From: Limimaricola pyoseonensis
GTDB lineage: Bacteria > Pseudomonadota > Alphaproteobacteria > Rhodobacterales > Rhodobacteraceae
Length of the DNA stretch: 64,000 bases
Direction of reading: 5' to 3'
NCBI RefSeq assembly: GCF_900102015.1
Contig: NZ_FNAT01000010.1
Coordinates: 52,653-116,652 of the forward strand
The position numbers and the translations under genes were made by a program. Each line of letters starts with the position of its first letter. The stretch's first letter is position 1. Under the pieces are notes generated by a model. The model made no database searches. It was not told the origin of the DNA and saw only the letters and a list, made by a program, of their open reading frames with translations. Shown here in pieces: positions 48,844-56,753 of the stretch.

Positions 48844-49605
48844 TCAGAGACCGGTGCCGCGCGCCACCACCAGCAGCGTGCGCAGCATGACCCGAAGATC
48901 GGTGGCGAAGGACAGCGCCCGGTAGTAGCTGCGGTCGTATTCGGCGCGCTGCGCGAAGCTCGCGGCGTTGCGCTCGGAGGTCTGCCAGAAGCCGGTCAGG
49001 CCCGGCCGCATCTGGTAGTACTCCTCGCCCGGGTAGTAGGCGCTCTGCTCGGGCAGCATCGGCCGCGGCCCGACCAGCGCCATCTCGCCGCGCAGCACGT
49101 TGAAGAGCTGCGGCAGTTCGTCGAGCGAGCTGCGGCGCAGGAAATGGCCCAGCGGGGTGATCCGCGGGTCGTGACGCAACTTCTGGCTGTGCTGCCACTC
49201 GGCCCGGGCCTCCGGGTCGGCGTCGAGATGCGCGGCGAGCGCCTCCTCGGCGTCGGGCAGCATGGTGCGGATCTTCCACATCCGGAACGGCCGCCCCTGC
49301 CGGCCGAGCCGGGTCTGGGCGTAGAACGGGCGCTGCCCGCTCAGCATCAGCGCCAGAGAGATCACCAGCACCACGAAGGCCACCGGCAGCGCCGCGCAGA
49401 GCACGACCACGAGGTCGAACGCCCGCTTGCCGCCGTCGCGGTAGGCGCCGGGGCGGACCTGCGCCTTCGAGCGGCCGATCCGGCGCAGCGAGGCCCCCGA
49501 GGCGTCGAAGCCCGGCATGGCCCCGGTCTCTGCCTCCAGGCTCCGGGCGCCACGGCTCAGCCGCAGCCCGAATGTCTCCCCCGCTCCGTCGTTGATCATC
49601 GTCAC
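48844..49605 (-). CDS. Undecaprenyl-phosphate sugar-1-phosphate transferase (ExoY/WbaP-type)
   Basis: 253 residues. One N-terminal membrane hairpin (KRAFDLVVVLCAALPVAF) is followed by the catalytic bacterial sugar transferase domain: FRMWKIRTM, LRRSSLDELPQLFNVL, ALVGPRP and RPGLTGFWQ. It primes the polysaccharide by attaching the first sugar phosphate to the lipid carrier. A GTG at 49605 is six bases after AGGAG; the next codon pair gives ATG 49599 as an alternative. It is the first gene of the long minus-strand run. Confidence 0.93.
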   Translation of the reverse strand: MTMINDGAGETFGLRLSRGARSLEAETGAMPGFDASGASLRRIGRSKAQVRPGAYRDGGKRAFDLVVVLCAALPVAFVVLVISLALMLSGQRPFYAQTRLGRQGRPFRMWKIRTMLPDAEEALAAHLDADPEARAEWQHSQKLRHDPRITPLGHFLRRSSLDELPQLFNVLRGEMALVGPRPMLPEQSAYYPGEEYYQMRPGLTGFWQTSERNAASFAQRAEYDRSYYRALSFATDLRVMLRTLLVVARGTGL

Positions 49606-50100
49606 GTCACTCTCCTTACTCGCATCACCCGGCGCGGCACGGCGCACCTAAAGCTCTGGCGTGCCTTCGAAAACATTTCCGGCGCATTGCGGGTCCATGC
49701 TAGGGGGCCGGTCCGGTCGGTCAATCTCGCCCGGCGGCCCGCCGCGGAAACGTGGCGTCCCAAGACGGCCCAGACCGCCCGGTGGCCACCGGGGTCTGAT
49801 CGCATAAAGGGATCCATTCCCGAGCGCCAGACCGGACTGTGTCGCGAAGGGAAACCGAACCCGCCCCTATCGACAGGTCCTCCGCTCGAAAGGGACCGGC
49901 CGGAATTGCGGCACCGACATGGCAGCGCTGCGGCAGGTGCCGTCCGATTTCGCCAGGCGGCCCGGCCAGGGGGTCTGCGGTGTCACTGGCAGGACCTCAA
50001 TGCTAGGAAAAGAGGCGCATTGTTGCGCCCTGCAACACGCCGAATCGCGGCGATGATTCGCAACCGGCCGCAATCCCGCCCGATTCCGAATCGCCGGCGA
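49606..50100. other. Non-coding interval upstream of the polysaccharide operon
   Basis: About 500 bases with no convincing gene. It should hold the promoter for the sugar-transferase run (minus strand) and terminator signals of the outer-membrane-protein gene. Visible structure: a 14-base perfect palindrome CCGGTGGCCACCGG at 49779-49792 inside a longer imperfect one (49771-49798), TGTTGC/GCAACA at 50021-50037, and CGAATC/GATTCG at 50041-50060. I could not identify a reliable -35/-10 pair. Confidence 0.6.
49779..49792. promoter_or_regulatory. Palindrome upstream of the polysaccharide operon, possible operator
   Basis: CCGGTGGCCACCGG is self-complementary and is flanked by CAGACC on the left and GGTCTG on the right, giving an extended imperfect dyad from 49771 to 49798. 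It lies about 175 bases before the first gene of the minus-strand run. It could bind a dimeric regulator; nothing shows which. Confidence 0.4.
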
Positions 50101-50607
50101 TCAGAAGGCGCGACTCAACGAAAAGTTGAACACCGCCGTGACGCCCTCCCCCGGGGGGACGGTGGTCAGCCGCAGGTCGGTCCGCCCGATGCGATAGCTC
50201 GCGCTCAGGGCCGCCAGGGGCAAGAAGCCGCCCAGATCTGGGATGGCGTAATCGGCGCGCAGCTGCCGCGCACGCGACTCGTACCGCGCCGCGCCGAGCG
50301 AAGCCCCGATCCGCAGCGTCCCCGGCCCCGCCTCCGCAAACGGCCAGCTCACGCCGCCCAGCAGAAGCGGCGAGATTTCGTCATAGCTGTTGAGAAAGAC
50401 GCCGCCCTCGAGATGCAGCTCCCGCCCACTCTCGCCCGCCGCCCATCTCCGGCCGAAAGCGAGGCCGGGCGTCGCGTCGTTGAGCGTGTCGGTGCCCAGG
50501 TGCCAGCTTCTGAGATAGACCGCGCCGTAATCCACCGCTTGCGCCGCGGCGGAGCCGGGCAGCAAGACGCAGATCAGCAGGAGGGCCAGAGGCGGGCGTC
50601 GGGTCAT
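50101..50607 (-). CDS. Small outer-membrane beta-barrel protein of unknown function
   Basis: 168 residues with a Sec signal peptide (ALLLICVLLPGSAAA). It then alternates short hydrophobic strands and turns and ends in an aromatic residue (NFSLSRAF), as expected of an outer-membrane barrel of about eight strands. The YLRSWHLGTDTLNDATPG region recalls small lipid-A-modifying or phage-receptor barrels, but no catalytic motif is certain. It is the last core gene before the genomic island; its start is about 110 bases from the island boundary. Confidence 0.72.
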   Translation of the reverse strand: MTRRPPLALLLICVLLPGSAAAQAVDYGAVYLRSWHLGTDTLNDATPGLAFGRRWAAGESGRELHLEGGVFLNSYDEISPLLLGGVSWPFAEAGPGTLRIGASLGAARYESRARQLRADYAIPDLGGFLPLAALSASYRIGRTDLRLTTVPPGEGVTAVFNFSLSRAF

Positions 50608-50719
50608 GATCGAAGCCTAAGCGCGCATGGCCGGCCGATCCAGCCTGCTGCTATCGAGCCTGCCCTGGCCCTGTCGGATTCCGCGCCGGACGGGTGGTGT
50701 GCCTGCTTTGGGGGGGGGT

Positions 50720-50739
50720 GTTGGTTGCGGGAGCAGGAT
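50720..50739 (+). repeat. Distal attachment-site repeat of the genomic island
   Basis: The 20 bases gttggttgcgggagcaggat are identical to 63646-63665, where they cover the 3' end (including CCA) of the initiator tRNA gene. Here the copy stands alone without a tRNA and follows a run of nine G. This is the expected footprint of integration at a tRNA 3' end: the copy at the tRNA keeps the gene intact and this copy marks the far junction. Confidence 0.85.
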
Positions 50740-51084
50740 GCCAACGATTATTGCAGGCAGAGGCTTAGAACAGGTCGCACTACTATCTCAAATGCCCAAT
50801 CGCGCGGGGCATGTTCCCCATCAGCACCCTCGGGACAAGCGTTGATGATGTGGGCGCCCCCCCCCGACGGCATCGGTGTGCCAAGGTGGGTTTGCAACAG
50901 TCCACATTGAAGGGGGGTCATGTCGGAAGTTACTGAACAGGTACCAATGCATGTTCAGGCAATCCGCCCGGAGCTTCGAATTGAATGCTATGGACCGCGA
51001 GCTGACTCGGCCACTCTGGGCGGATACCAGACCTCCGCTGCGCTATGCATGATTGTCCGCTCGGCGGACGGAGCTGCCATTCAG
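50740..51084. other. Left island border, largely non-coding
   Basis: This stretch starts at the attachment repeat and ends at the GNAT stop. It contains a run of nine C at 50857-50865 (with the nine G at 50710-50718 just outside the repeat) and only a doubtful short reading frame starting at 50920. No recombinase or other recognisable gene is present. Confidence 0.6.
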
Positions 51085-51279
51085 CTACGACAATCTTTGG
51101 ACCATGATCAGTTCATCGACTTCTCGGCCCCTATCGATCAGCGCCCGAGGAACCCTGCCCACTTGCTCGAAGCCATGGCGTTCGTAGAAGCGAATTGCAG
51201 TGACATTGTGCTCGTTGACGTTCAGCTCAAGCTGTCGAACGCCGTTCTCTACGGCGCAAGCTGTCACCACGCTCAGTAG
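50920..51279 (+). CDS. Doubtful small ORF overlapping the GNAT gene antisense
   Basis: 119 codons beginning MSEVTEQVPMHVQAIRPELR, with a GGGGGG stretch directly before the ATG. The second half lies antisense to the convincing acetyltransferase gene at 51085-51582, so at most the first 55 residues carry independent information. I recognise no family. It may be a relic cut short at the island edge or chance. Confidence 0.2.
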   Translation: MSEVTEQVPMHVQAIRPELRIECYGPRADSATLGGYQTSAALCMIVRSADGAAIQLRQSLDHDQFIDFSAPIDQRPRNPAHLLEAMAFVEANCSDIVLVDVQLKLSNAVLYGASCHHAQ

Positions 51280-51582
51280 GTTGTCCGCAAGTCCGGCTCC
51301 GCGCTCGCTTTCGCGCAGGTAGGCCATGATAAGCGTCGTACGATGCGCCTTCTTCTCACCGTGCTGGAGCAACAGCCCCATGATTCCGACCGGCTCGTCA
51401 CCTCTCAACACGGCGTACACGGGGGTCTTCAACCGGTTCAGCCATTCCGAGTTCGGAAGCGACGACCAGTCCGCTTCCGTGTTGGCGAAAGACGAAGGAG
51501 AGCAACGAAGAGACTCCAAACGGATCGCCTTAAATAGTGGTAGTTCTGTTGCGCCGAGCTTGACTATCTGTACGTCGTCCAT
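51085..51582 (-). CDS. GNAT family N-acetyltransferase
   Basis: 165 residues with a full GNAT core: VYAVLRGDEPVGIMGLLL, IMAYLRESERGAGLADNLL (acetyl-CoA loop) and LELNVNEHNVTAIRFYERHGF. It is a small-molecule or protein acetylating enzyme whose target is not determinable. ATG 51582 (MDDVQIV) has GGAG eight bases upstream; the frame is open further upstream to 51639. Codon use is less GC-biased than the core genes. It is divergent from the ECF41 module. Confidence 0.85.
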   Translation of the reverse strand: MDDVQIVKLGATELPLFKAIRLESLRCSPSSFANTEADWSSLPNSEWLNRLKTPVYAVLRGDEPVGIMGLLLQHGEKKAHRTTLIMAYLRESERGAGLADNLLSVVTACAVENGVRQLELNVNEHNVTAIRFYERHGFEQVGRVPRALIDRGREVDELIMVQRLS

Positions 51583-51748
51583 GGATCTGCTCCGCTTCAA
51601 ACTGGCTCTGCCAGTTCCACGAAACGGGGAATACGGCAATGCGCCGACGCCAGCTTTGGGCTTGGAGCTGTTGCCCGCCGCGCGTCACGGAGACGGCAGC
51701 AGCGCGGGATGAAGCGAAGGTTCGCAGCGGCACAACGTCGTTTCTACG

Positions 51749-51775
51749 TGTCACAAATCTCGATCCTGTCCCGTC
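51749..51775 (+). promoter_or_regulatory. ECF41-type promoter (TGTCACA-N16-CGTC)
   Basis: TGTCACA at 51749-51755 and CGTC at 51772-51775, separated by exactly 16 bases, match the consensus I recall for ECF41-group sigma factors. It lies 32 bases before the start of the carboxymuconolactone-decarboxylase-like gene, which overlaps the sigma-factor gene, so the module should autoregulate. The match is seen directly; the consensus is from memory of published work on the group. Confidence 0.8.
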
Positions 51776-51807
51776 TTATAGGCATGGCAAGAGAAACGGA
51801 GACAGCG

Positions 51808-52272
51808 ATGACCCCTCGTATGAACTACTACAAGGCCGCGCCCGATACGATGAAGGCGATGATTGCGGCCGAGGAGACGACGAAGAGCTTATCTCTTCCT
51901 GAAGCCCTGCGTGAGTTGGTCAAGATGCGCGTGTCGCAGATCAACGGATGCGCTTTCTGCCTGGACATGCACGCCCCGGCGGCGCGGCAAGCTGGCGTAG
52001 CGCAGCAGAAGCTGGACGTACTTGCAGCTTGGCGAGAAAGCCCGGTCTTCGATGATCGCGAGCGTGCAGCACTGGTGTGGGCCGAGGCTTTGACGCGCAT
52101 CGAGCAAACTGGTGCGCCCGATGCTGCCTACCAGCGCCTGGCGGCAGCCTTCGATGAGCGCGAACGGGTCGAGTTGACCTTCGTAATCACCATGATCAAT
52201 GCGTGGAACCGCTTTGCAGTTGGTTTTCGCTCGATCCACAGGGTGCGTACGGATCAAGATGCAGCAGCCTGA
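51808..52272 (+). CDS. Carboxymuconolactone decarboxylase/AhpD-family protein, ECF41 partner
   Basis: 154 residues. The peroxidase-like active-site motif INGCAFCLDMH (Cys-x-x-Cys-x3-His, about residues 48-58) marks the AhpD/CMD superfamily of thiol peroxidase-like proteins. These commonly accompany ECF41 sigma factors as the COE partner. ATG 51808 (MTPRMNYY) has GGAG seven bases upstream; ATG 51784 would start at the predicted transcription start and is unlikely. The last 14 bases overlap the sigma gene. The signal sensed or reduced is unknown. Confidence 0.92.
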   Translation: MTPRMNYYKAAPDTMKAMIAAEETTKSLSLPEALRELVKMRVSQINGCAFCLDMHAPAARQAGVAQQKLDVLAAWRESPVFDDRERAALVWAEALTRIEQTGAPDAAYQRLAAAFDERERVELTFVITMINAWNRFAVGFRSIHRVRTDQDAAA

Positions 52273-53143
52273 CCCGCACAGTCAGATTTTCGAGGGCGAG
52301 CGCCGGCGTCTGGCGGGGCTCGCCTACCGCATGACCGGGTCGGTGGCCGAGACGGATGATATTCTCCAAGAGGCCGCGCTCAAGTTCCGTGTTTCTGAGC
52401 TATCCCGCATCGACCGCCCGGCCCGGTGGTTGTCGACGGTCGTCATGCGCTTGTGCCTCGACCACCTGCGCTCTGCACGCACACGTAGGGAAACCTATGT
52501 CGGGGCATGGCTGCCCGATCCGTTGATCGCCGACCAATCCCCCGGCGCGGAAAGCGATTGGATGAAAACGGAGGATGTCGGTATCGCGCTGATCCTGACG
52601 CTCGACACCCTTACCCCGGAGATGCGTGCGGCCTTTATACTCCGCGACGCCTTCGACTACTCGTTCGACAAGATCGCCCAACTCCTTGGCAAGACCGATA
52701 CCGCTTGTCGGCAACTTGTCTCACGCGCGCGGCGAAAACTGGCTGGAGCCGAACCTGTCGACCCACCATCGAGATCGATGAACCATCCGCTCGTCACCGC
52801 CTTCTGGGAGGCGAGCCGACTGGGCGACATGGACCGCCTACTCACCTTGTTCGCCGATGACATTGAGGTCCATACCGACGGTGGCGGCAAGGTCCCGGCA
52901 GCAATTAATGTACTGCATGGATCTCGCAAGGCTGCCCAATTGTTCGCTGGCCTCGCGAGAAAGCAAACACCTCCGACCGGACCTTGCCCCCCGCTTCGAT
53001 GGATCAACGGCTCGCCGGGTTTCCTCTCCACCGAAAACGGCGTCTTGCAGACGACCGCGCTCTCGATCCGGAACAGCCGGATTGGGGCGATCTGGATCGT
53101 GAGGAACCCCGAAAAACTCCAGCACGTACGCCCGTGCGGATAG
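52259..53143 (+). CDS. ECF41-group sigma factor with fused C-terminal SnoaL-like domain (SigJ-like)
   Basis: 294 residues. Sigma region 2 (LAYRMTGSVAETDDILQEA) and region 4 (FDKIAQLLGKTDTACRQLVSRARRKL) are followed by a SnoaL-type extension of about 110 residues with the group landmarks DGGGK (HTDGGGKVPA) and NPEKL near the end (variant of NPDKL). In ECF41 the extension replaces an anti-sigma factor and modulates activity. ATG 52259 lies inside the partner gene's 3' end. It is expected to direct transcription from 51749-51775. Confidence 0.93.
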   Translation: MQQPDPHSQIFEGERRRLAGLAYRMTGSVAETDDILQEAALKFRVSELSRIDRPARWLSTVVMRLCLDHLRSARTRRETYVGAWLPDPLIADQSPGAESDWMKTEDVGIALILTLDTLTPEMRAAFILRDAFDYSFDKIAQLLGKTDTACRQLVSRARRKLAGAEPVDPPSRSMNHPLVTAFWEASRLGDMDRLLTLFADDIEVHTDGGGKVPAAINVLHGSRKAAQLFAGLARKQTPPTGPCPPLRWINGSPGFLSTENGVLQTTALSIRNSRIGAIWIVRNPEKLQHVRPCG

Positions 53144-53609
53144 ATGCAGAAAATTGGCGCGCGCCGAGCCCGCTTTTGACCTGCTGACGTGCGGTCCACC
53201 CGCAGTCTGTCGATCAGCCGACATGGTACCGTCTCGTAGCGCAAGCGAATGTCGTGGAAGGGCTCGGTCCGGACTTTCGCTGCGTCGGTCAACAAAGTCG
53301 GCTTAGGGCTGGAGGCTGCCATTCTCCACCTCCTTGACCTGGAAGCTCTGCTCAGTGATCTGTTTGACCGCATCCCGCTTTCTCGGCGTTGAACCTGCTG
53401 CTGCTCATCATGGCCCCCTTGCCTCAAAATTAGCGAAGAAGGCGTCCACAAGACACGGGGCTATTCAGATCTGCTTCTCATCGGCACCCAACATCCGCAG
53501 TTTTCATAACGAGGCTGTTACAGAATGGTGGTATACTTCAGCCCTGATCGCAGCCCAGCCGAAGGGTGATCTGTCGTCACCCCGAGAGGCCATTCGGGGA
53601 GCAGCTTCC
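53144..53609. other. Non-coding gap containing an IS3-type orfA fragment
   Basis: No complete gene. It includes the transposase relic at 53322-53408 and, just before the cupin gene, a TATACT hexamer at 53531-53536 that could be a -10 element, although no matching -35 is evident. GGGGAG at 53597-53602 is the cupin ribosome-binding site. Confidence 0.6.
53322..53408 (-). pseudogene. IS3-family transposase OrfA fragment (copy A)
   Basis: Read on the minus strand, the start (MSSSRFNAEK) and, after a frame change, KQITEQSFQVKEVEN match the N-terminal helix-turn-helix region of IS3-family OrfA proteins. The fragment is frameshifted and stops after about 30 codons. A homologous but diverged fragment occurs at 59381-59473. 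Confidence 0.55.
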
Positions 53610-54119
53610 ATGTCCATGACGGCAGCTGAAGACCAGGCAACCGGCGCCTACTTTCTGGAGCCGGGTGAAGCGGAATTGCGGTGTTCGGGAGCGACGCGCA
53701 CCTTCTTTCTTGCAACCGGTGACACCACCGGCGGCGCGTTCGCCTTGATCGACGAGACTGCCCGGCAAGGGGAGACCGTGCCACTGCACCGGCACTCGGT
53801 CGACCATGAGGCGCTTTACGTCATCGAGGGCGAGCTCAGCGTCTGCCTGGACAAGCTACCGTGTCATCGCGCGGGACCGGGCGCCTTCGCCCATTTCGCG
53901 CAGGGCGTTGTTCACGGGTTCCGGGTGGAAAGCGAGACAGCGCGATACCTCCTGATCACAACGCCACATCACGGCGAGTTCTACCGAGCCATCTCCCGGA
54001 CACCGCGCGGTGAAGGCAAGGGGCCTGGCCAGCCTCTCGACGATGACACGATCATGGCGGCCTGCCGGACCTACGGCGTCGAGTTCATCGGGCCTTTCCC
54101 CATGGCTGACCTCGTATAA
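53610..54119 (+). CDS. Cupin-domain protein (quercetin-dioxygenase-like)
   Basis: 169 residues forming a single cupin barrel. The first metal motif is HRHSVDHEALYVIEGE (His, His and Glu ligands) and the second contains the VVHGFR histidine. Such proteins may be dioxygenases or binding proteins; a hydrophilic C-terminal tail of about 40 residues is unassigned. ATG 53610 has GGGGAG eight bases upstream; ATG 53616 is an alternative. Confidence 0.88.
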   Translation: MSMTAAEDQATGAYFLEPGEAELRCSGATRTFFLATGDTTGGAFALIDETARQGETVPLHRHSVDHEALYVIEGELSVCLDKLPCHRAGPGAFAHFAQGVVHGFRVESETARYLLITTPHHGEFYRAISRTPRGEGKGPGQPLDDDTIMAACRTYGVEFIGPFPMADLV

Positions 54120-54171
54120 AGAAGCCGTATGGGGGAATGGTTGTCCGGTGAACTTGCCCTAACTCTGCGGC

Positions 54172-55500
54172 ATGCTTGGACTCTTTCGTCTTGCCACTGC
54201 CTCCGCCTTCTTCCTGCTGCCGCTTGCCACTTTGCATGCGCAGGAGGAGCCTGCCGCGCCGCCGTCGACCATCGCCGTCGAGGATGTCAGGCCGGATGAA
54301 AAGATCGCCGAGCGCCTGCGGGCAGTCCTCGACGCGCTGGGGCGCGAGGGCATTGGCGTAGGCGTCGAAGCAAGCGTCATCCACCTGACAGGCGAGGTGG
54401 CCGAGGAGGCCGACAGCGCCGAGATTGCCGCGATCGCGGAACGGATCGACGGGGTCGTTGCGGTGCGCAACGACCTCGAAGTGGCGGCTGAGATTTCCGA
54501 GCAGCTTAACCCTGCCATCAAACGCTTCACGGCGCGTATCGAGCAGGCCGTGGCCCGACTGCCACTCCTGCTGCTCGCGCTGGCGATCTTTGTCATGATT
54601 GTCGGGCTCGGCTTCCTTCTGGCCCGCGCCCGGCTCTGGGACCGGCTGGCGCCCAACGCCTTCATCGCCGGAATCTACCGCCAAGCGGTGCGGGTGGTGA
54701 TCGGCATCGCCGGTGTCGTGGTTGCGCTCGACGTGGCGGGCGCCTCCGCGCTCCTCGGGACCATTCTCGGCGCGGCGGGTCTCGTTGGCCTCGCGATCGG
54801 TTTTGCTGTGCGCGACACTGTCGAGAATTTCGTGGCCTCAATCATGCTTAGCTTGCGTCAGCCCTTCCAGCCAAACGATCTCGTCGAGATCGAAGGTGAC
54901 ACGGGCCGGGTGATCCGGCTGACCTCGCGGGCGACAATCCTGCTGTCGCTCGACGGCAACCATATTCGCATCCCGAACTTCGTGGTCTTCAAGAGCCGCA
55001 TCATCAACTACACGCGCAATCCCGAGCGGCGGTTCAGCTTCGACATCGGCATCGATCCCGACGCTGACTTGGAGTCGACGAGGCTTCTTGCGCAGAAGAC
55101 GCTGGCCGGGCTCCCATTCGTGCTGCCGCAGCCTGAGCCGCTGGTGTGGATCGAGGATGTGAGGGAAGCTGGAGCAATCCTGCGTTCCGGTGCCTGGATC
55201 GACCAGAACGTGACCGGCTTTGCCACCGCACGGGGAGATGCAATCCGTCTGGTCAAGGGCGCGATCGAGGCCGCTGGCGTGTCGATCCCCGACACGACCT
55301 ACCGCATCCGCCTCGAAGGGTTGCCCGCTGGACAGTCTTCGCAGCCCGAAGTCCTGGCCGAGCGACCAACATCGGCCTCTCGCTCGGAACCGGCCCCGGC
55401 TGCCTTCCGCGAGTCGGAGGAGAAGGCGCTCATCTCGATGGTCGAGGCCGAGCGAGAGGGGGAGGACGATCTGCTGCGCAAGGATGCGCCACAGGAGTAA
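54172..55500 (+). CDS. MscS-family mechanosensitive channel with N-terminal BON domain
   Basis: 442 residues. A signal peptide (to about 23) precedes a periplasmic BON domain (about 40-105, VIHLTGEVAEE and VVAVRNDLEV), then two or three membrane helices (about 128-150, 165-205). The pore-lining helix and MscS beta domain follow (GLAIGFAVRDTVENFVAS, PNDLVEIEGDTGRV, IPNFVVFKSRIINY), with a C-terminal cytosolic part. It would release solutes on hypo-osmotic shock. It is a self-standing gene 50 bases after the cupin gene. Confidence 0.92.
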   Translation: MLGLFRLATASAFFLLPLATLHAQEEPAAPPSTIAVEDVRPDEKIAERLRAVLDALGREGIGVGVEASVIHLTGEVAEEADSAEIAAIAERIDGVVAVRNDLEVAAEISEQLNPAIKRFTARIEQAVARLPLLLLALAIFVMIVGLGFLLARARLWDRLAPNAFIAGIYRQAVRVVIGIAGVVVALDVAGASALLGTILGAAGLVGLAIGFAVRDTVENFVASIMLSLRQPFQPNDLVEIEGDTGRVIRLTSRATILLSLDGNHIRIPNFVVFKSRIINYTRNPERRFSFDIGIDPDADLESTRLLAQKTLAGLPFVLPQPEPLVWIEDVREAGAILRSGAWIDQNVTGFATARGDAIRLVKGAIEAAGVSIPDTTYRIRLEGLPAGQSSQPEVLAERPTSASRSEPAPAAFRESEEKALISMVEAEREGEDDLLRKDAPQE

Positions 55501-55948
55501 GTAAAGGGGAGGGGTGGTAAGTCCACAATTTCCAGCAATGCAGCACTACGCTCATTGCCATCTTTGCTTGGCGCCACCGCAAGTCCGTTGACTGGCGCTA
55601 CATTGCGCCGGGCAAGTCGATGCGGAATGGCTCTTGTCGAGAGCTTTAGCGGGCGGATCCGCGGCAAGCCACTCAGTAAAGCGCTTCTTTCGACCCTCAA
55701 GATGCCAGGCGCCAGATCCAATCAGGCAGCTCGATTACAGCCTCCACCGCCCCCATTCGGCCTTGGATAACATCCCACCCGCCGAATTTGCCATGAAAAC
55801 AGCACTGGAACAGCAGGCCGCATAGCCTCAGAAATCACCCACGGATTCTCCGTCAAACCGGAGGAAATATGGGTCTCAGGTCAGAGACAATAGGAAGCTG
55901 CCCGAAGCCGTCCTTGACTTGGCCCAAGCGAGGGCTTTCTTGTCGACC
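55501..55948. other. Gap holding an IS3 3' remnant
   Basis: No intact gene. Most of it is the decayed transposase end described at 55575-55883, followed by about 65 bases before the hemerythrin-like gene, which lacks a clear Shine-Dalgarno sequence. Confidence 0.6.
55575..55883 (+). pseudogene. IS3-family transposase OrfB remnant with probable right end
   Basis: Fragments in different frames give DWRYIAPGKSMRNG, then VESFSGRIRGK, then DYSLHRPHSALDNIPPAEF. This is the C-terminal catalytic region of an IS3 OrfB integrase (YIAPGKP.QNGFVESFNGR, HRPHS.L). At least two frameshifts and deletions are present. The sequence at about 55858-55883, ending in CA, may be the right terminal repeat. It is a relic only. 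Confidence 0.75.
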
Positions 55949-56530
55949 ATGCCTGACCTTTCCTCTCGATCACTGGATGAACTGAGCCTCGACGAGGCCG
56001 CCCGACCGGCAGCGCCGCCGGTGCCGGAGGCATCGGATGGCCACCGGCATCAAGGGCGGCAGCTGGCGGCGATCCACCGTCACTACCTGATGGAAATCGC
56101 CCAGATCGCTGCGGTCCTGGCCCGGATTGAAGCCGGCGACAGTCCTCCCAAGAACCTCGAGCGGATCGTTCTGTCGCTGGATATGGCTAAAAACTTTCGC
56201 GCATTCGGATCTCTTTGCGGGCGCGAGTGCCAAATTCTGAAGTTCCACCATGACATCGAAAGCGCCGACATGTTTCCGCGGATCGAAGCGGCGGGCGGCG
56301 GCAAGTTCCGTGAGGTCGTTGCCAAGCTGAAGGCAGAACACGAGGTCGTCCACGAGCTGATTATCCGCCTCGGTGAGGCTGCGGATGCTCTGGCGAACAA
56401 CCCGAACGATGCGAATTTCGTTCAGGCCGCCAATACGTTCAGGAAGTTGGAGGAGGTTATACGCTCTCACTTCGGCTACGAGGAAACCGAATTGGCGGAA
56501 GCCATCGGTTACTACCTTGGGTCGATCTGA
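55949..56530 (+). CDS. Hemerythrin-like HHE-domain protein
   Basis: 193 residues. After a 40-residue hydrophilic leader comes a four-helix hemerythrin-like bundle with histidine/glutamate ligands: AIHRHYLMEI, KFHHDIESADMFPRI, AEHEVVHELI and SHFGYEETEL. It may bind oxygen, NO or iron-sulfur repair substrates. A membrane segment is absent, so it is cytoplasmic. ATG 55949 is chosen; a TTG at 55919 would add ten residues and neither has a good ribosome-binding site. Confidence 0.85.
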   Translation: MPDLSSRSLDELSLDEAARPAAPPVPEASDGHRHQGRQLAAIHRHYLMEIAQIAAVLARIEAGDSPPKNLERIVLSLDMAKNFRAFGSLCGRECQILKFHHDIESADMFPRIEAAGGGKFREVVAKLKAEHEVVHELIIRLGEAADALANNPNDANFVQAANTFRKLEEVIRSHFGYEETELAEAIGYYLGSI

Positions 56531-56753
56531 TAGCTTCAGGTAGACGACCCAGCATTCTCAAATGGCCTCTTGGCCGCCCGAAGCGGACAAGAAATCACCA
56601 ACTGGACAGTCTCTTCGTCCCGCATGGCCGACGTTTATCCGCCCAGTATGCTGCGGCCTGCTTCAATGGCAGCTTCGGGAAAGCTGCGATGTGGCGTCCT
56701 ATTGCATCGCCAAGGTCGGCTTTGGGCCGTCCTCCCAGGGGCGGCCCTGTTGT
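56531..56753. other. Non-coding interval with a repeated hairpin unit
   Basis: No gene recognised. CGGCTTTGGGCCGT at 56717-56730 recurs at 63509-63522, and in both places GGGCCG pairs with a nearby CGGCCC (here 56724-56746) to make a hairpin. Both copies lie next to island decay points. Confidence 0.5.

Noticed and set aside
49602..50073. Short frames in the interval before the polysaccharide operon
   Set aside because: No ribosome-binding site, no recognisable family, and composition unlike neighbouring genes.
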